A stretch of DNA of 9,458 bases from Chryseobacterium gleum (GCA_945874195.1 CAMCFW010000056.1:1-9458), one strand, 5' to 3'. Counted from the stretch's first letter, positions 1 to 7,216 are shown. Program-made: numbers and translations. Notes: generated by a model from the letters alone, not told the origin.

Positions 1-21
1 ATTTTACGCCAACATCTGCTT

Positions 22-1953
22 ATGACACATCGCAACTATTGCAACAGTCTTACCAACCACAGCCGCTTCCGAACCCGTGAAGTAATGGTAGGTGAACTAG
101 GGATCGGTGGCGACAACCCCATCCGCATTCAATCCATGACCACCACCGATACCATGGACACGGAGGCCACCATTGCACAAAGTATCAGAATGATAGATGC
201 CGGATGCGAATTGGTGCGGATAACGGCACCCAGCATGAAGGAGGCCGAAAATTTGGCAAAAATCAAAGCCGGATTAAGGGCACGAGGCTACAATACACCC
301 ATCTGCGCAGACATTCACTTTACCCCGAATGCAGCCGAAATTGCTGCCACCATCGTAGAAAAGGTGCGAGTGAATCCTGGCAATTATGCGGACAGAAAGA
401 AGTTCGAAACGATCGAATATACCGATGCATCGTATCAGGATGAGCTCGAGAGAATCAGACTTCGGTTCATTCCCCTCATCGAAATATGCAAGAAACATGG
501 CACAGCCATGCGCATCGGAACCAATCATGGCTCTCTTTCTGACCGCATTCTAAGCCGCTATGGCGATACTCCGCTCGGCATGGTAGAATCGGCCATGGAA
601 TTCCTCAGAATATGCCGCGAGTTCGATTTTCACGCCATCGTTCTTTCCATGAAGGCAAGCAATACGCAGGTGATGGTGCAGGCCTACAGATTGCTAGTGG
701 CCACCATGATGGAGAACGGGATGAACTACCCGCTTCATTTGGGGGTGACCGAAGCCGGTGAAGGCGAAGATGGCCGCATAAAATCTGCCGTTGGCATCGG
801 AACACTGCTTGAAGATGGCCTTGGCGACACCATTCGTGTTTCGCTTACCGAAGATCCGGAATTTGAGATCCCTGTGGCACAGGCGCTTGCCAACAGATAC
901 GCCACGGCTGAGAATAACAGACCAGATCACTCAGTAGTAGGTGGCTATTCCATAGATCCATTTCAGTTCCGCAAAAGGAACACGCGAAGCGTATTGAATG
1001 TGGGTGGAGAAAATGTGCCAAGGGTGGTAACCGACCTTTCTCAGAAAGAACTAATCACACCAGCCAATCTTTATGCGTTCGGTTATCATTATTCGGTTGA
1101 TTCGGACAAATGGAACCTGACAGATCAAGCTTGTGACTACCTCTACGTTGGAAACGAACCTTTGCCGTTCAACATTCCAGGAACCTTGGGAGTCATTCAG
1201 AACCACGACCATTGGGCCTCTGCAGAACGCCATTATCCTCTCTTCGACCTTCCATCATACTTGGATAGCGATCGAAGGTCGTCAACATTGAATTTTATCC
1301 AGCTACACCCGTCTGAACTAAGCCCTTCAGTGTTGTTGAAGCTTTCTTCGGATAAAACCGCGGTCTTGGTTTTAACCAGCAACAAACCTTTGGCCTTGCA
1401 AGAACTACGAAGCGCTTTCAATCTGCTTATCGGGTCCGAAACGGATCTTCCTGTCATCGTCAGAAGGCAGTATGACCTTGATGAGGACGCGTTTCAGCTT
1501 CATGCCGCGACCGACCTGGGCGGATTGCTGATCGATGGCCTAAGCGATGGTTGCTGGATCACCAATAAGAAAAGCCCAAATAAGGCGATCAACAGCACTT
1601 CATTCGGAATCCTTCAGGCGGCACGCGCGCGGACTTCGAAAACCGAATACATTTCGTGTCCAAGTTGTGGGCGCACCCTTTTTGACCTTCAGGAAACAAC
1701 GGCCAAGATCAGAAACCGAACAGATCATTTAAAGGGCATCAAGATCGGCATCATGGGCTGCATAGTAAATGGTCCTGGAGAAATGGCCGATGCCGATTAT
1801 GGATATGTTGGCACTGGCAGAGGAAAAATAACGCTTTACAAAGGTCAGGATGTGGTAAAGCGCAACATCCCATCAGAAGGCGCCTTAGAAGCTCTTGAAG
1901 AACTTATCAAGGAACATGGCGACTGGGTTGAACGCGTAGAACAAGAAGCATAA
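22..1953 (+). CDS. ispG: (E)-4-hydroxy-3-methylbut-2-enyl-diphosphate synthase, long form
   Basis: IspG (GcpE) reductively converts 2-C-methyl-D-erythritol 2,4-cyclodiphosphate to HMBPP, the penultimate step of the cytosolic MEP pathway to isoprenoids. The 643-aa product starts with a TIM-barrel domain (about residues 15-290; IRIQSMTTTDTMD, CADIHF, VRVNPGNY, MRIGTNHGSLSDR, LTEDP). A central insertion (about 300-530) follows, then the Fe-S domain (about 540-643). The cluster ligands are visible: C546 and C549 in SCPSCGRT, and C580 and E587 in GCIVNGPGE, spaced almost as in E. coli C270, C273, C305 and E312. The length exceeds the roughly 370-aa E. coli form because of the insertion, as is known for Bacteroidota, Chlamydiae and plants. 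The ATG at 22 is the first in frame; only 21 bases lie upstream, so the promoter is not visible and a longer N-terminus cannot be fully excluded. It is the only + strand gene and converges on its neighbour. Its identity is near certain. Confidence 0.97.
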   Translation: MTHRNYCNSLTNHSRFRTREVMVGELGIGGDNPIRIQSMTTTDTMDTEATIAQSIRMIDAGCELVRITAPSMKEAENLAKIKAGLRARGYNTPICADIHFTPNAAEIAATIVEKVRVNPGNYADRKKFETIEYTDASYQDELERIRLRFIPLIEICKKHGTAMRIGTNHGSLSDRILSRYGDTPLGMVESAMEFLRICREFDFHAIVLSMKASNTQVMVQAYRLLVATMMENGMNYPLHLGVTEAGEGEDGRIKSAVGIGTLLEDGLGDTIRVSLTEDPEFEIPVAQALANRYATAENNRPDHSVVGGYSIDPFQFRKRNTRSVLNVGGENVPRVVTDLSQKELITPANLYAFGYHYSVDSDKWNLTDQACDYLYVGNEPLPFNIPGTLGVIQNHDHWASAERHYPLFDLPSYLDSDRRSSTLNFIQLHPSELSPSVLLKLSSDKTAVLVLTSNKPLALQELRSAFNLLIGSETDLPVIVRRQYDLDEDAFQLHAATDLGGLLIDGLSDGCWITNKKSPNKAINSTSFGILQAARARTSKTEYISCPSCGRTLFDLQETTAKIRNRTDHLKGIKIGIMGCIVNGPGEMADADYGYVGTGRGKITLYKGQDVVKRNIPSEGALEALEELIKEHGDWVERVEQEA

Positions 1954-1955
1954 AA

Positions 1956-1986
1956 AAACGAGCCACGCTGAAGGCATGGCTCGTTT
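1956..1986. terminator. Bidirectional hairpin terminator between convergent genes
   Basis: A perfect 10-bp inverted repeat (AAACGAGCCA at 1956-1965, TGGCTCGTTT at 1977-1986) encloses an 11-base loop. It starts three bases after the ispG stop codon and lies 20 bp before the end of the converging 96-aa gene. On the - strand the stem runs into seven consecutive U residues (A-run at 1952-1958). On the + strand the tail is weaker, with mixed T and C. It therefore probably terminates both genes, more efficiently on the - strand. Confidence 0.85.
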
Positions 1987-2006
1987 CTATTTCAATTGAG
2001 AAGGAA

Positions 2007-2297
2007 TTACTTTTCGTCCTCCTTTTCTTTCCAGGTCTTTCCGGTCAATGATTCCCACTTCGCTTTCATTTCAGCGATACGTACTTGCTCGGCTTCGTAA
2101 TCCACCTTTTCGTTATCACGATTGGCCTCTACCTTGATCACATATTGCTCAATTCGCGCTTTCAGGTCGCTGGCTTCTTTCTGAATGTTTTCGGCCGATC
2201 TGGCAGTCTGTGTTTGAACTGGTTGATCCTGAGCGGAAGCTTGCTGGGTTGACAGTGCCAATGCGGCAACAGCCAATATGAGAGAGATCTTTTTCAT
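2007..2297 (-). CDS. Small exported helical protein, unknown function (96 aa)
   Basis: I do not recognise a named family. Residues 1-22 form a clear Sec signal peptide: MKK, a hydrophobic core of L, A, I and V, then QQASA before a cleavage site ahead of QDQ. The mature part is about 74 residues, very rich in E, K, A and Q, without cysteine. From about residue 34 it is predicted to be helical, with possible coiled-coil character (EQVRIAEMKAKWESLTG). It is therefore probably a periplasmic or surface protein. The mature N-terminus (AQDQ, QT, AR, AE) resembles that of the 116-aa protein at 6788-7138, suggesting distant relationship. The gene lies downstream of the terminator at 2340-2369, so it probably has its own promoter in 2298-2332, where only a weak TAATTTTA box is seen. 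The ATG at 2297 is well supported by the signal peptide. Confidence 0.8.
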   Translation of the reverse strand: MKKISLILAVAALALSTQQASAQDQPVQTQTARSAENIQKEASDLKARIEQYVIKVEANRDNEKVDYEAEQVRIAEMKAKWESLTGKTWKEKEDEK

Positions 2298-2339
2298 TGT
2301 CTAAATTTTTATTGAGGCTTAAAATTAGCTATAAAAAAA

Positions 2340-2369
2340 AGAGTCCCGATGAATAATCATCGGGACTCT
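2340..2369 (-). terminator. Rho-independent terminator of the P-domain T9SS gene
   Basis: A perfect 13-bp stem (AGAGTCCCGATGA at 2340-2352, TCATCGGGACTCT at 2357-2369) has a 4-base loop. On the - strand it is followed by eight T residues (A-run at 2333-2340, its last base shared with the stem). It lies about 20 bp after the stop codon of the 673-aa gene and before the 96-aa gene, so the two should be mostly separate transcripts. Confidence 0.93.
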
Positions 2370-2389
2370 CAAATTTATCTACAGAATTA

Positions 2390-4411
2390 TCAGTCTATAA
2401 AGATCTTTCGTGTGACCGATCCATCCAATGTTGCGATCTGCAACAGGTAAGATCCTTTGGCCACATTCAAGTTCAGCTCTTTTCTGAAGCTTCCGTTAAT
2501 AGTAACTCCTTCGCTGTAAACCTGACGGCCTGCAAGGTCTGTAACGATGATCTGAACATCAGCCTCAACGCCTCTCACCTCAACCACGAACTGACCATTC
2601 GATGGGTTCGGATACACCTCCATTCCATTCTCAACTGCTTCAGCAATTGAAACACAGAGATCAACCACAATAGATGCCCCGGTCAGATCCAATCCAGCAC
2701 AGATCGATCCACCACCTTGAATCAACAGACCGTTTACAGTAGCAGCAGGCAGGCCAATGGCCGTGGCCGGATTGATCGTGTTCGGATCATAAACAAACGT
2801 ATGGATGATGTAAGTTCCTCCAGCAGTTACCGTGAAGCTTGGGCTCGCACCTACTTGCTGCACAATACCACTTTGTGTAAGGGCATAACCAGTGACATAT
2901 CCGACCGGAACAACTTGGTTTCCATCTGCTGTTGCAGAAACAACGGCTGAACCGCCAGTCAAACAAACAGGAGAGGCACCCGCAGTGGTCGTGCCGCCAT
3001 CAGCAGTACAAACACATGTTACAGCCAAGTTGAAGTCGATCTCCCCACCCAAATAAGAAGCCACAGAAATATAGTAATTGACCCCTTGAACAGAAGTAAA
3101 TGACACCAATTGGCTCAGGCCTGTTCCACAAGATGGATCAGGGTTCGAAGCTGCGTTGTTGACGATACAGTTGAAAGCCCCACAGCTTCCGTCATAAACG
3201 GCAATGAACGCTTCAGCGCTTCCTGCTGTTACAGGCCCACAGGTGCTGATGTCAATGTCTGCACCTGTGCCGACAAACGAATACCAAACCGTTAGGTCGT
3301 CACTAAGTTCGTTACAATCAAGGTTAACGTTATTTCCTATAGTGCCTGCACCCACAGTGGTGCCTACAATTGAGGAACCACAACTAAGTGAAATGGCATT
3401 CCCGCAAAGGTCGTTCGCTGGTGCTAGAGCTGTATTCACGGTGGCGACATCTGAAACTGGACCAGCAGACAGTCCCAAGGCAGAGTTGTAATAAGCAATG
3501 TCAGCAATGTTCGTCACAGTTGAATTGATGACCTCTGGAACCGAAGACCACGAAATAGTAAGAGTAGTTGAAACCGCCAGATCTAAACCTGGCGCTCCCA
3601 ACAATCCTGTTGGAAGGAGCTGATCGTCAAAGAAGTCGATCAGGTCGAACGCAACGTCACCTGTGTTTTCAACGGTGTACCAGTAGCAAACACCGGTTCC
3701 GGGAAGGACTGTGATATTGTCTGTTACTGGAATCACATCATCCAAACAATCACCATTACCGCCTTCAACAGCAACAGTTTTTGCAAGCGTAAAGCTTGGC
3801 GATGCAGTTACGAAGTTGATTGACCAACCGTTCAAAGTTGCTACATCGCCACTTCCAGCATCGCCTACATACAGCGTCCAGGTTCCATTCATAGTTCCTC
3901 CTAACAAAGCGGCAAATGAGCCTACAGAAGCAGTAGCACCTGCATTCGGGAAATAGGTACCAGTGAAAGGGGTGTCCAAGAGTTCACCATCGGTTGCACC
4001 AGCATCGGTGAAGGTCAAGGTTGAACTCAACCAGTCGGTTGCCGTTCCGCAACAGCCAGTTCCGTCATCCACCGTCTCGGCATATCCTGGTCTAGAAACC
4101 AGCGTGAGAATGGAGCCATCCGGAGCACCAAGCTTAAGCACAATATCACCGACCCAAGTGTGGTCCATGTTCACATCCACCGATATGTCTATGGCGGTTC
4201 CGGCAACACCAGAAACAGCGATTCCGCTAGAAGCCATGGATGTTAAGGTTCCGTTGTAACCATCATCCGGAGCAACAATTCCTGGTGATGCAGAAAAGGG
4301 GCCGTAGGTGGTTTGGGCAAAACTTGCCGTGCCACAGAACAGTAAAAGCGCACTCAGGGCTGTCATCAACCCCACACGCCATGCTTTTGATTTAGTATAG
4401 ATAGTATTCAT
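2390..4411 (-). CDS. T9SS type A sorted surface protein with P-domain
   Basis: This is a 673-aa exported multidomain protein. Residues 1-32 form a signal peptide ending in ASFA before QTT. Residues about 40-202 resemble the proprotein convertase P-domain (MDHTWVGDIVLKLGAPDG, NGTWTLYVGD, LNGWSINF), a beta-sandwich often next to proteases. Residues 205-328 look like a DUF11-type repeat (YWYTVENTGDVAF). Residues 331-468 resemble a pre-peptidase-like domain (PANDLCGNAISLSCG, VWYSFVGTG) with many cysteines. Residues 469-590 match a beta-rich unit I remember from other Bacteroidota surface proteins but cannot name (IIHTFVYDPNT). Residues 597-673 are the type A sorting domain (VYPNPSNG, TDLAGRQVYSE, KGSYLLQI), removed as the protein passes the outer membrane. 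No protease or other catalytic motif is visible, so adhesion or carbohydrate or protein binding is only an inference. It is co-transcribed with the 138-aa gene 17 bp upstream and ends at the terminator at 2340-2369. Confidence 0.92.
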   Translation of the reverse strand: MNTIYTKSKAWRVGLMTALSALLLFCGTASFAQTTYGPFSASPGIVAPDDGYNGTLTSMASSGIAVSGVAGTAIDISVDVNMDHTWVGDIVLKLGAPDGSILTLVSRPGYAETVDDGTGCCGTATDWLSSTLTFTDAGATDGELLDTPFTGTYFPNAGATASVGSFAALLGGTMNGTWTLYVGDAGSGDVATLNGWSINFVTASPSFTLAKTVAVEGGNGDCLDDVIPVTDNITVLPGTGVCYWYTVENTGDVAFDLIDFFDDQLLPTGLLGAPGLDLAVSTTLTISWSSVPEVINSTVTNIADIAYYNSALGLSAGPVSDVATVNTALAPANDLCGNAISLSCGSSIVGTTVGAGTIGNNVNLDCNELSDDLTVWYSFVGTGADIDISTCGPVTAGSAEAFIAVYDGSCGAFNCIVNNAASNPDPSCGTGLSQLVSFTSVQGVNYYISVASYLGGEIDFNLAVTCVCTADGGTTTAGASPVCLTGGSAVVSATADGNQVVPVGYVTGYALTQSGIVQQVGASPSFTVTAGGTYIIHTFVYDPNTINPATAIGLPAATVNGLLIQGGGSICAGLDLTGASIVVDLCVSIAEAVENGMEVYPNPSNGQFVVEVRGVEADVQIIVTDLAGRQVYSEGVTINGSFRKELNLNVAKGSYLLQIATLDGSVTRKIFID

Positions 4412-4428
4412 TTCAGATAGGTTTGGGA

Positions 4429-4845
4429 TTATTGATCAGATGTTTTGCTTTCCTGAACAACTGGCTTGTAGTTGGCCGGAAGTGCATTTTTGGTGTTGTC
4501 CACTCGTTTAACGCTTGGACGTTCTGAACCTTTTGCTCCAGACAATACGGTGGTTGATTTAACCGCGTTAGCTGGAAGTTCAGCTTGAGGTTGAACCGCC
4601 TGAGCTTTCACTCGCGGATTGTTTGCTGGCGTGGCCACACGAACTGCGCTGGTAGACTGCTTGGTCGTTTTGCTGGGGTTAGAATTTACCGAAGAAATGT
4701 TGCGGTATTCTTCTGGATTGGCCTTGATCCAGGCTTGCTTTTCGGCTTCCGAATTGAATTTCGGAATGCTATTGCTCTGAGCTAGCCCCATTTGGGTAGA
4801 GCCCAAAAACAGAACAAGAGCCACTAATAGTTTGAGTGTTTTCAT
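4429..4845 (-). CDS. Small exported protein, disordered C-terminus (138 aa)
   Basis: The function is unknown. A signal peptide covers residues 1-22 (MKTLK, hydrophobic core, MGLA before QSN). Residues 28-50 hold a compact segment, IPKFNSEAEKQAWIKANPEE followed by YRNI, of a type I recall from short flavobacterial hypothetical proteins. The rest, about 52-138, is rich in S, T, K, P, V, A and N, with no hydrophobic core and no cysteine, and is probably disordered. It is the first gene of a two-gene operon: 17 bp separate it from the 673-aa T9SS cargo gene, with no promoter or terminator between. The same order of small exported protein then T9SS cargo recurs at 5056-7138, so a role linked to the downstream cargo is possible but unproven. 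The ATG at 4845 is chosen because it directly precedes the signal peptide. Confidence 0.83.
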   Translation of the reverse strand: MKTLKLLVALVLFLGSTQMGLAQSNSIPKFNSEAEKQAWIKANPEEYRNISSVNSNPSKTTKQSTSAVRVATPANNPRVKAQAVQPQAELPANAVKSTTVLSGAKGSERPSVKRVDNTKNALPANYKPVVQESKTSDQ

Positions 4846-4880
4846 GTTTGGTTTGGTTTAGATTAGGTTTATTAATTATT

Positions 4881-4888
4881 CAATTATA
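4881..4888 (-). promoter_or_regulatory. Possible -7/-10 box for the 138-aa/673-aa operon
   Basis: On the - strand these bases read TATAATTG, one mismatch from the Bacteroidota TAnnTTTG box and containing the classic TATAAT. It lies 36 bp before the ATG at 4845, leaving an A-rich leader without a Shine-Dalgarno sequence. No TTG occurs at the usual spacing upstream, so the call is tentative. Confidence 0.3.
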
Positions 4889-5007
4889 GACCCCGCAAGG
4901 TATGAATTTCGGCTATTGCGCAACAAAAACATGCGCACAAGTTATCCCCCCTCATTCAAGGTTCGCAACGGCCTGAAAACCTGTTGGTTAGGCCACTAAT
5001 AAAGCAA

Positions 5008-5032
5008 GAAGCCCCGCTTTTGGCGGGGCTTC
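5008..5032 (-). terminator. Hairpin terminator of the cleaved-adhesin T9SS gene
   Basis: A GC-rich perfect 10-bp stem (GAAGCCCCGC at 5008-5017, GCGGGGCTTC at 5023-5032) encloses the loop TTTTG. It lies 23 bp after the stop codon of the 570-aa gene. On the - strand the tail reads TTGCTTTATT, a broken T-tract. An imperfect second hairpin (4970-4994, GGCCT/AGGCC plus AACC/GGTT) follows and might assist. The rest of 4846-5055 holds the leader of the next operon and nothing else I can identify. Confidence 0.82.
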
Positions 5033-5055
5033 AGGTGAATTTAAAAACGTTGGAA

Positions 5056-6768
5056 TCAGTTAATAGCAACCTTGCTAACGTACCTTCCCGAGTCTGTTAC
5101 AACCGTCAGCAGATAGGAGCCTTTCGTCAGGTTGAGGTTCAGATCTTTCTTGAAGTGCTGCGTTAGTGTCAGCGATTCAGAATAGACCTCTCTACCCGCC
5201 ATGTCGGTTATCAGCAACTGGGCCTTTCCTTCTTCCCCATCAAGTGCAACGGTAAGATTGCCGTTAGATGGATTCGGGTAAACATTCACAGCAGCCTTTA
5301 CAGCATCCGAACGGTCGATTCCCACGGCATTGTCTGTTAGGATCATGCGTATGATATAGGTGACATCAAAGCCAAAATCCTCACTGTTTGACCAGGTCCC
5401 GTTCGGATTGGTTGGCCAGTTGATCCAAGTGGAACCCGGAGTGAAAACAGCGTCTGAGTAGCCAAGTTGCAATGTGCTGTCGTACTCGACCGCAGTCACC
5501 ACATATTCTCCTGGATTGAGCAACATCGGCCCTCCTTGCATGCCAAGGGTAATGCTTGCTGCCAGATCATCGACATAATAGCCTGTTTCGGTAGTCCCTA
5601 TGATGGCGTTGGGCACTCCACTAACGGTGTTCCAAACCACGGCCGAAGTTGGTTCGCCCGCATCTCCCCCTGTTACATAATAAAAGACGGAGTCAAGGTA
5701 AGTGGACTGGAAGATCTCGAACATTTGGCCGACATAGCCTCCATCTCCTGCCCCGATGCCGATCGAACTGTTTACTGTTGCGTTGTCGCGGGCATAGACG
5801 GTCTCATCCACAACGAGGTATGGAATTTCATTCAAATAATTGTTCGCGGGGAGCTGGTCCGTTTGTGTCATGGTGGCCATGAAATCGAACTGGTAGAATT
5901 CTACCATCGCTGGTGGAGTGATAGATGCAGTTGTGAAATTGGATGACGCACCCGGTGCAAGCGAAGTCACTGGTGTTGCAGCAATAGTGGCTGCAACGTT
6001 CAACGCCTGATCATAGATGTCGACCAAAAGATTGACATTGCTTGCAGCAGCAAGTCCACTGTTACGAATAGTTCCTGAACCAGATACGGGATGAACCTGC
6101 GAAACCGGCACAATGGTGTATTCTGAATTGAGCGAAAGACTCATCAGTTCCACATCGTTGTTCAGCGGAGATGTCACGGTCACATCATCGATCAACAGAA
6201 GGAATTGGTCATTGGATGTGTTCCGGAAGCCGATGCGCACGGTCTGGTTCTGATAGCCAAGGTTTCCGAGATTGACCTGACGGTTGGTCCATGTATTGTT
6301 TTCGGCCGCAACGGTGGAAATGACGGTGCTTGCAGCAAGAACTGAGGTCGGTGTGCCTCCAGCAGTCCAAATCCTAACTTGATAACCATCAGGAAAAGCA
6401 GCATCGTAAGCAACCCCGTTCCAAGAAAGGATGCAATTGCTGGTGAGGGCTATTGGCGGTGTCCACATCCAATCGTTCGATGTTCCAGCAGGGGCATACC
6501 AAGAAGTGCTGAATGCGGCCGAGTCGGCAACATCGTTGGCAAAGTCTTCGCGTCTTTCCCAAGCATCGTTCACATAGGTTACAGCCGCGTTAGGTGTTAA
6601 CCCGTCAGCATTGATAAGCACCCAACCAGCAGGGAACGAATACGTTCCAGGGCCACCGGCCGTAGGGCCACCGATGTTGTCAAAATCCTCTGAAAAGAGA
6701 ACCTGGGCATTTGCAGTGAACAATAGTCCAGTGCACAGTAAGGTAATAAGCGTAAATATCTTTTTCAT
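5056..6768 (-). CDS. T9SS type A sorted protein with cleaved-adhesin (choice-of-anchor J-like) domain
   Basis: This is a 570-aa exported protein. Residues 1-22 are a signal peptide (MKKIF, core, TANAQ). Residues about 23-200 fit the cleaved adhesin or choice-of-anchor J domain: FSEDFDNIGG, FPAGWVLINADG, NDWMWTPPI, LSWNGVAYDAAFPDGYQVRI, and the closing FLLLIDDVTV. This lectin-like beta-sandwich is known from gingipain adhesin regions. Residues about 203-320 look like a CARDB-type immunoglobulin-like fold (GTIRNSGLAAASNVNLLVDI, LAPGASSNFT). Residues about 320-480 are beta-rich and unrecognised. Residues 496-570 are the type A sorting domain (VYPNPSNG, TDMAGREVYSE, LNLNLTKGSYLL). No catalytic motif is seen, so an adhesin or binding role is inferred. 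The sorting domain aligns without gaps to that of the 673-aa protein. The gene follows the 116-aa gene by 19 bp and is probably driven by the promoter at 7169-7198. It ends before the hairpin at 5008-5032. Confidence 0.92.
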   Translation of the reverse strand: MKKIFTLITLLCTGLLFTANAQVLFSEDFDNIGGPTAGGPGTYSFPAGWVLINADGLTPNAAVTYVNDAWERREDFANDVADSAAFSTSWYAPAGTSNDWMWTPPIALTSNCILSWNGVAYDAAFPDGYQVRIWTAGGTPTSVLAASTVISTVAAENNTWTNRQVNLGNLGYQNQTVRIGFRNTSNDQFLLLIDDVTVTSPLNNDVELMSLSLNSEYTIVPVSQVHPVSGSGTIRNSGLAAASNVNLLVDIYDQALNVAATIAATPVTSLAPGASSNFTTASITPPAMVEFYQFDFMATMTQTDQLPANNYLNEIPYLVVDETVYARDNATVNSSIGIGAGDGGYVGQMFEIFQSTYLDSVFYYVTGGDAGEPTSAVVWNTVSGVPNAIIGTTETGYYVDDLAASITLGMQGGPMLLNPGEYVVTAVEYDSTLQLGYSDAVFTPGSTWINWPTNPNGTWSNSEDFGFDVTYIIRMILTDNAVGIDRSDAVKAAVNVYPNPSNGNLTVALDGEEGKAQLLITDMAGREVYSESLTLTQHFKKDLNLNLTKGSYLLTVVTDSGRYVSKVAIN

Positions 6769-6787
6769 ATCAGTTTGATATTAGTGG

Positions 6788-7138
6788 TTATTGATTGGCT
6801 GGTCTGCGGTTATTGAGGATCTCGATCTTTTTCAGATGATCCTCTTTGCGGTAGCCTTCGGTGCCTTCCAGTTGCGCCATTTGACGCTCAATCTTAACGA
6901 TCGCGGCATCCACCTGCTCGTTGGTCATTACAATGCTATGCTGCGGCACCGTGGCAGTCTGAGGCTCACTGACCACAGATTCTTTGGCAACCGCTTCGGA
7001 AGAAGAACGCTGCATTACTGGGGTCAGGGCAATGGCCTTCTTCTCGGCCAGCCTAGTGGTTTGGCCCGTTTGATCCTGTGCTTGGGCAAACCCGAACGCA
7101 GCACAAAGAAGGGCAATCGATGTAAAAAGTTTTTTCAT
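6788..7138 (-). CDS. Small exported helical protein, unknown function (116 aa)
   Basis: I do not recognise a family. Starting at ATG 7138, residues 1-20 form a signal peptide (MKKLF, hydrophobic core, FAQA before QDQ). A longer start at 7204 is rejected because it lies upstream of the promoter at 7169-7198 and would bury the signal peptide; ATG 7144 (MTMKK) is possible and adds two residues. The mature region 21-70 is rich in T, S, E, A and V and probably flexible. Residues about 72-112 (NEQVDAAIVKIERQMAQLEG and HLKKIEILNN) are predicted helical and charged. The mature start AQDQ...QT.TR.AE resembles that of the 96-aa protein at 2007-2297. It is first in an operon with the 570-aa T9SS cargo gene 19 bp downstream, mirroring the 4429-4845 and 2390-4411 pair. 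It could be a partner or stabiliser of the cargo, but this is only inferred from order. Confidence 0.82.
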   Translation of the reverse strand: MKKLFTSIALLCAAFGFAQAQDQTGQTTRLAEKKAIALTPVMQRSSSEAVAKESVVSEPQTATVPQHSIVMTNEQVDAAIVKIERQMAQLEGTEGYRKEDHLKKIEILNNRRPANQ

Positions 7139-7168
7139 GGTCATTGATTTAGATTGGTTCATATCATA

Positions 7169-7198
7169 CAAATCTAAGAATAGTATGACACTGACCAA
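7169..7198 (-). promoter_or_regulatory. Bacteroidota-type promoter for the 116-aa/570-aa operon
   Basis: On the - strand TTG (7198-7196) is followed after exactly 19 bases by TAGATTTG (7176-7169), a full match to the Bacteroidota consensus TTG-N(about 19)-TAnnTTTG. The expected transcript start near 7162 leaves about 24 bases before ATG 7138. No Shine-Dalgarno is seen in this leader, which is normal for the phylum. The promoter sits within the 78-bp gap after the M23 gene, which shows no convincing terminator, so some read-through from that operon is possible. Confidence 0.7.
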
Positions 7199-7216
7199 CG
7201 GCAAACCGAAGGCTTA

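Noticed and set aside
2370..2377. Perfect TAnnTTTG box (TAAATTTG on the - strand) between the 673-aa and 96-aa genes
   Set aside because: No TTG lies at the expected spacing upstream, and transcription from it would start inside the stem of the terminator at 2340-2369. It is more likely chance in AT-rich sequence.
5467..5946. Open frame of 159 aa on the + strand
   Set aside because: It lies fully antisense to the well-supported 570-aa T9SS gene, has no recognisable domain or signal peptide, and looks like a shadow of that gene's codon pattern.
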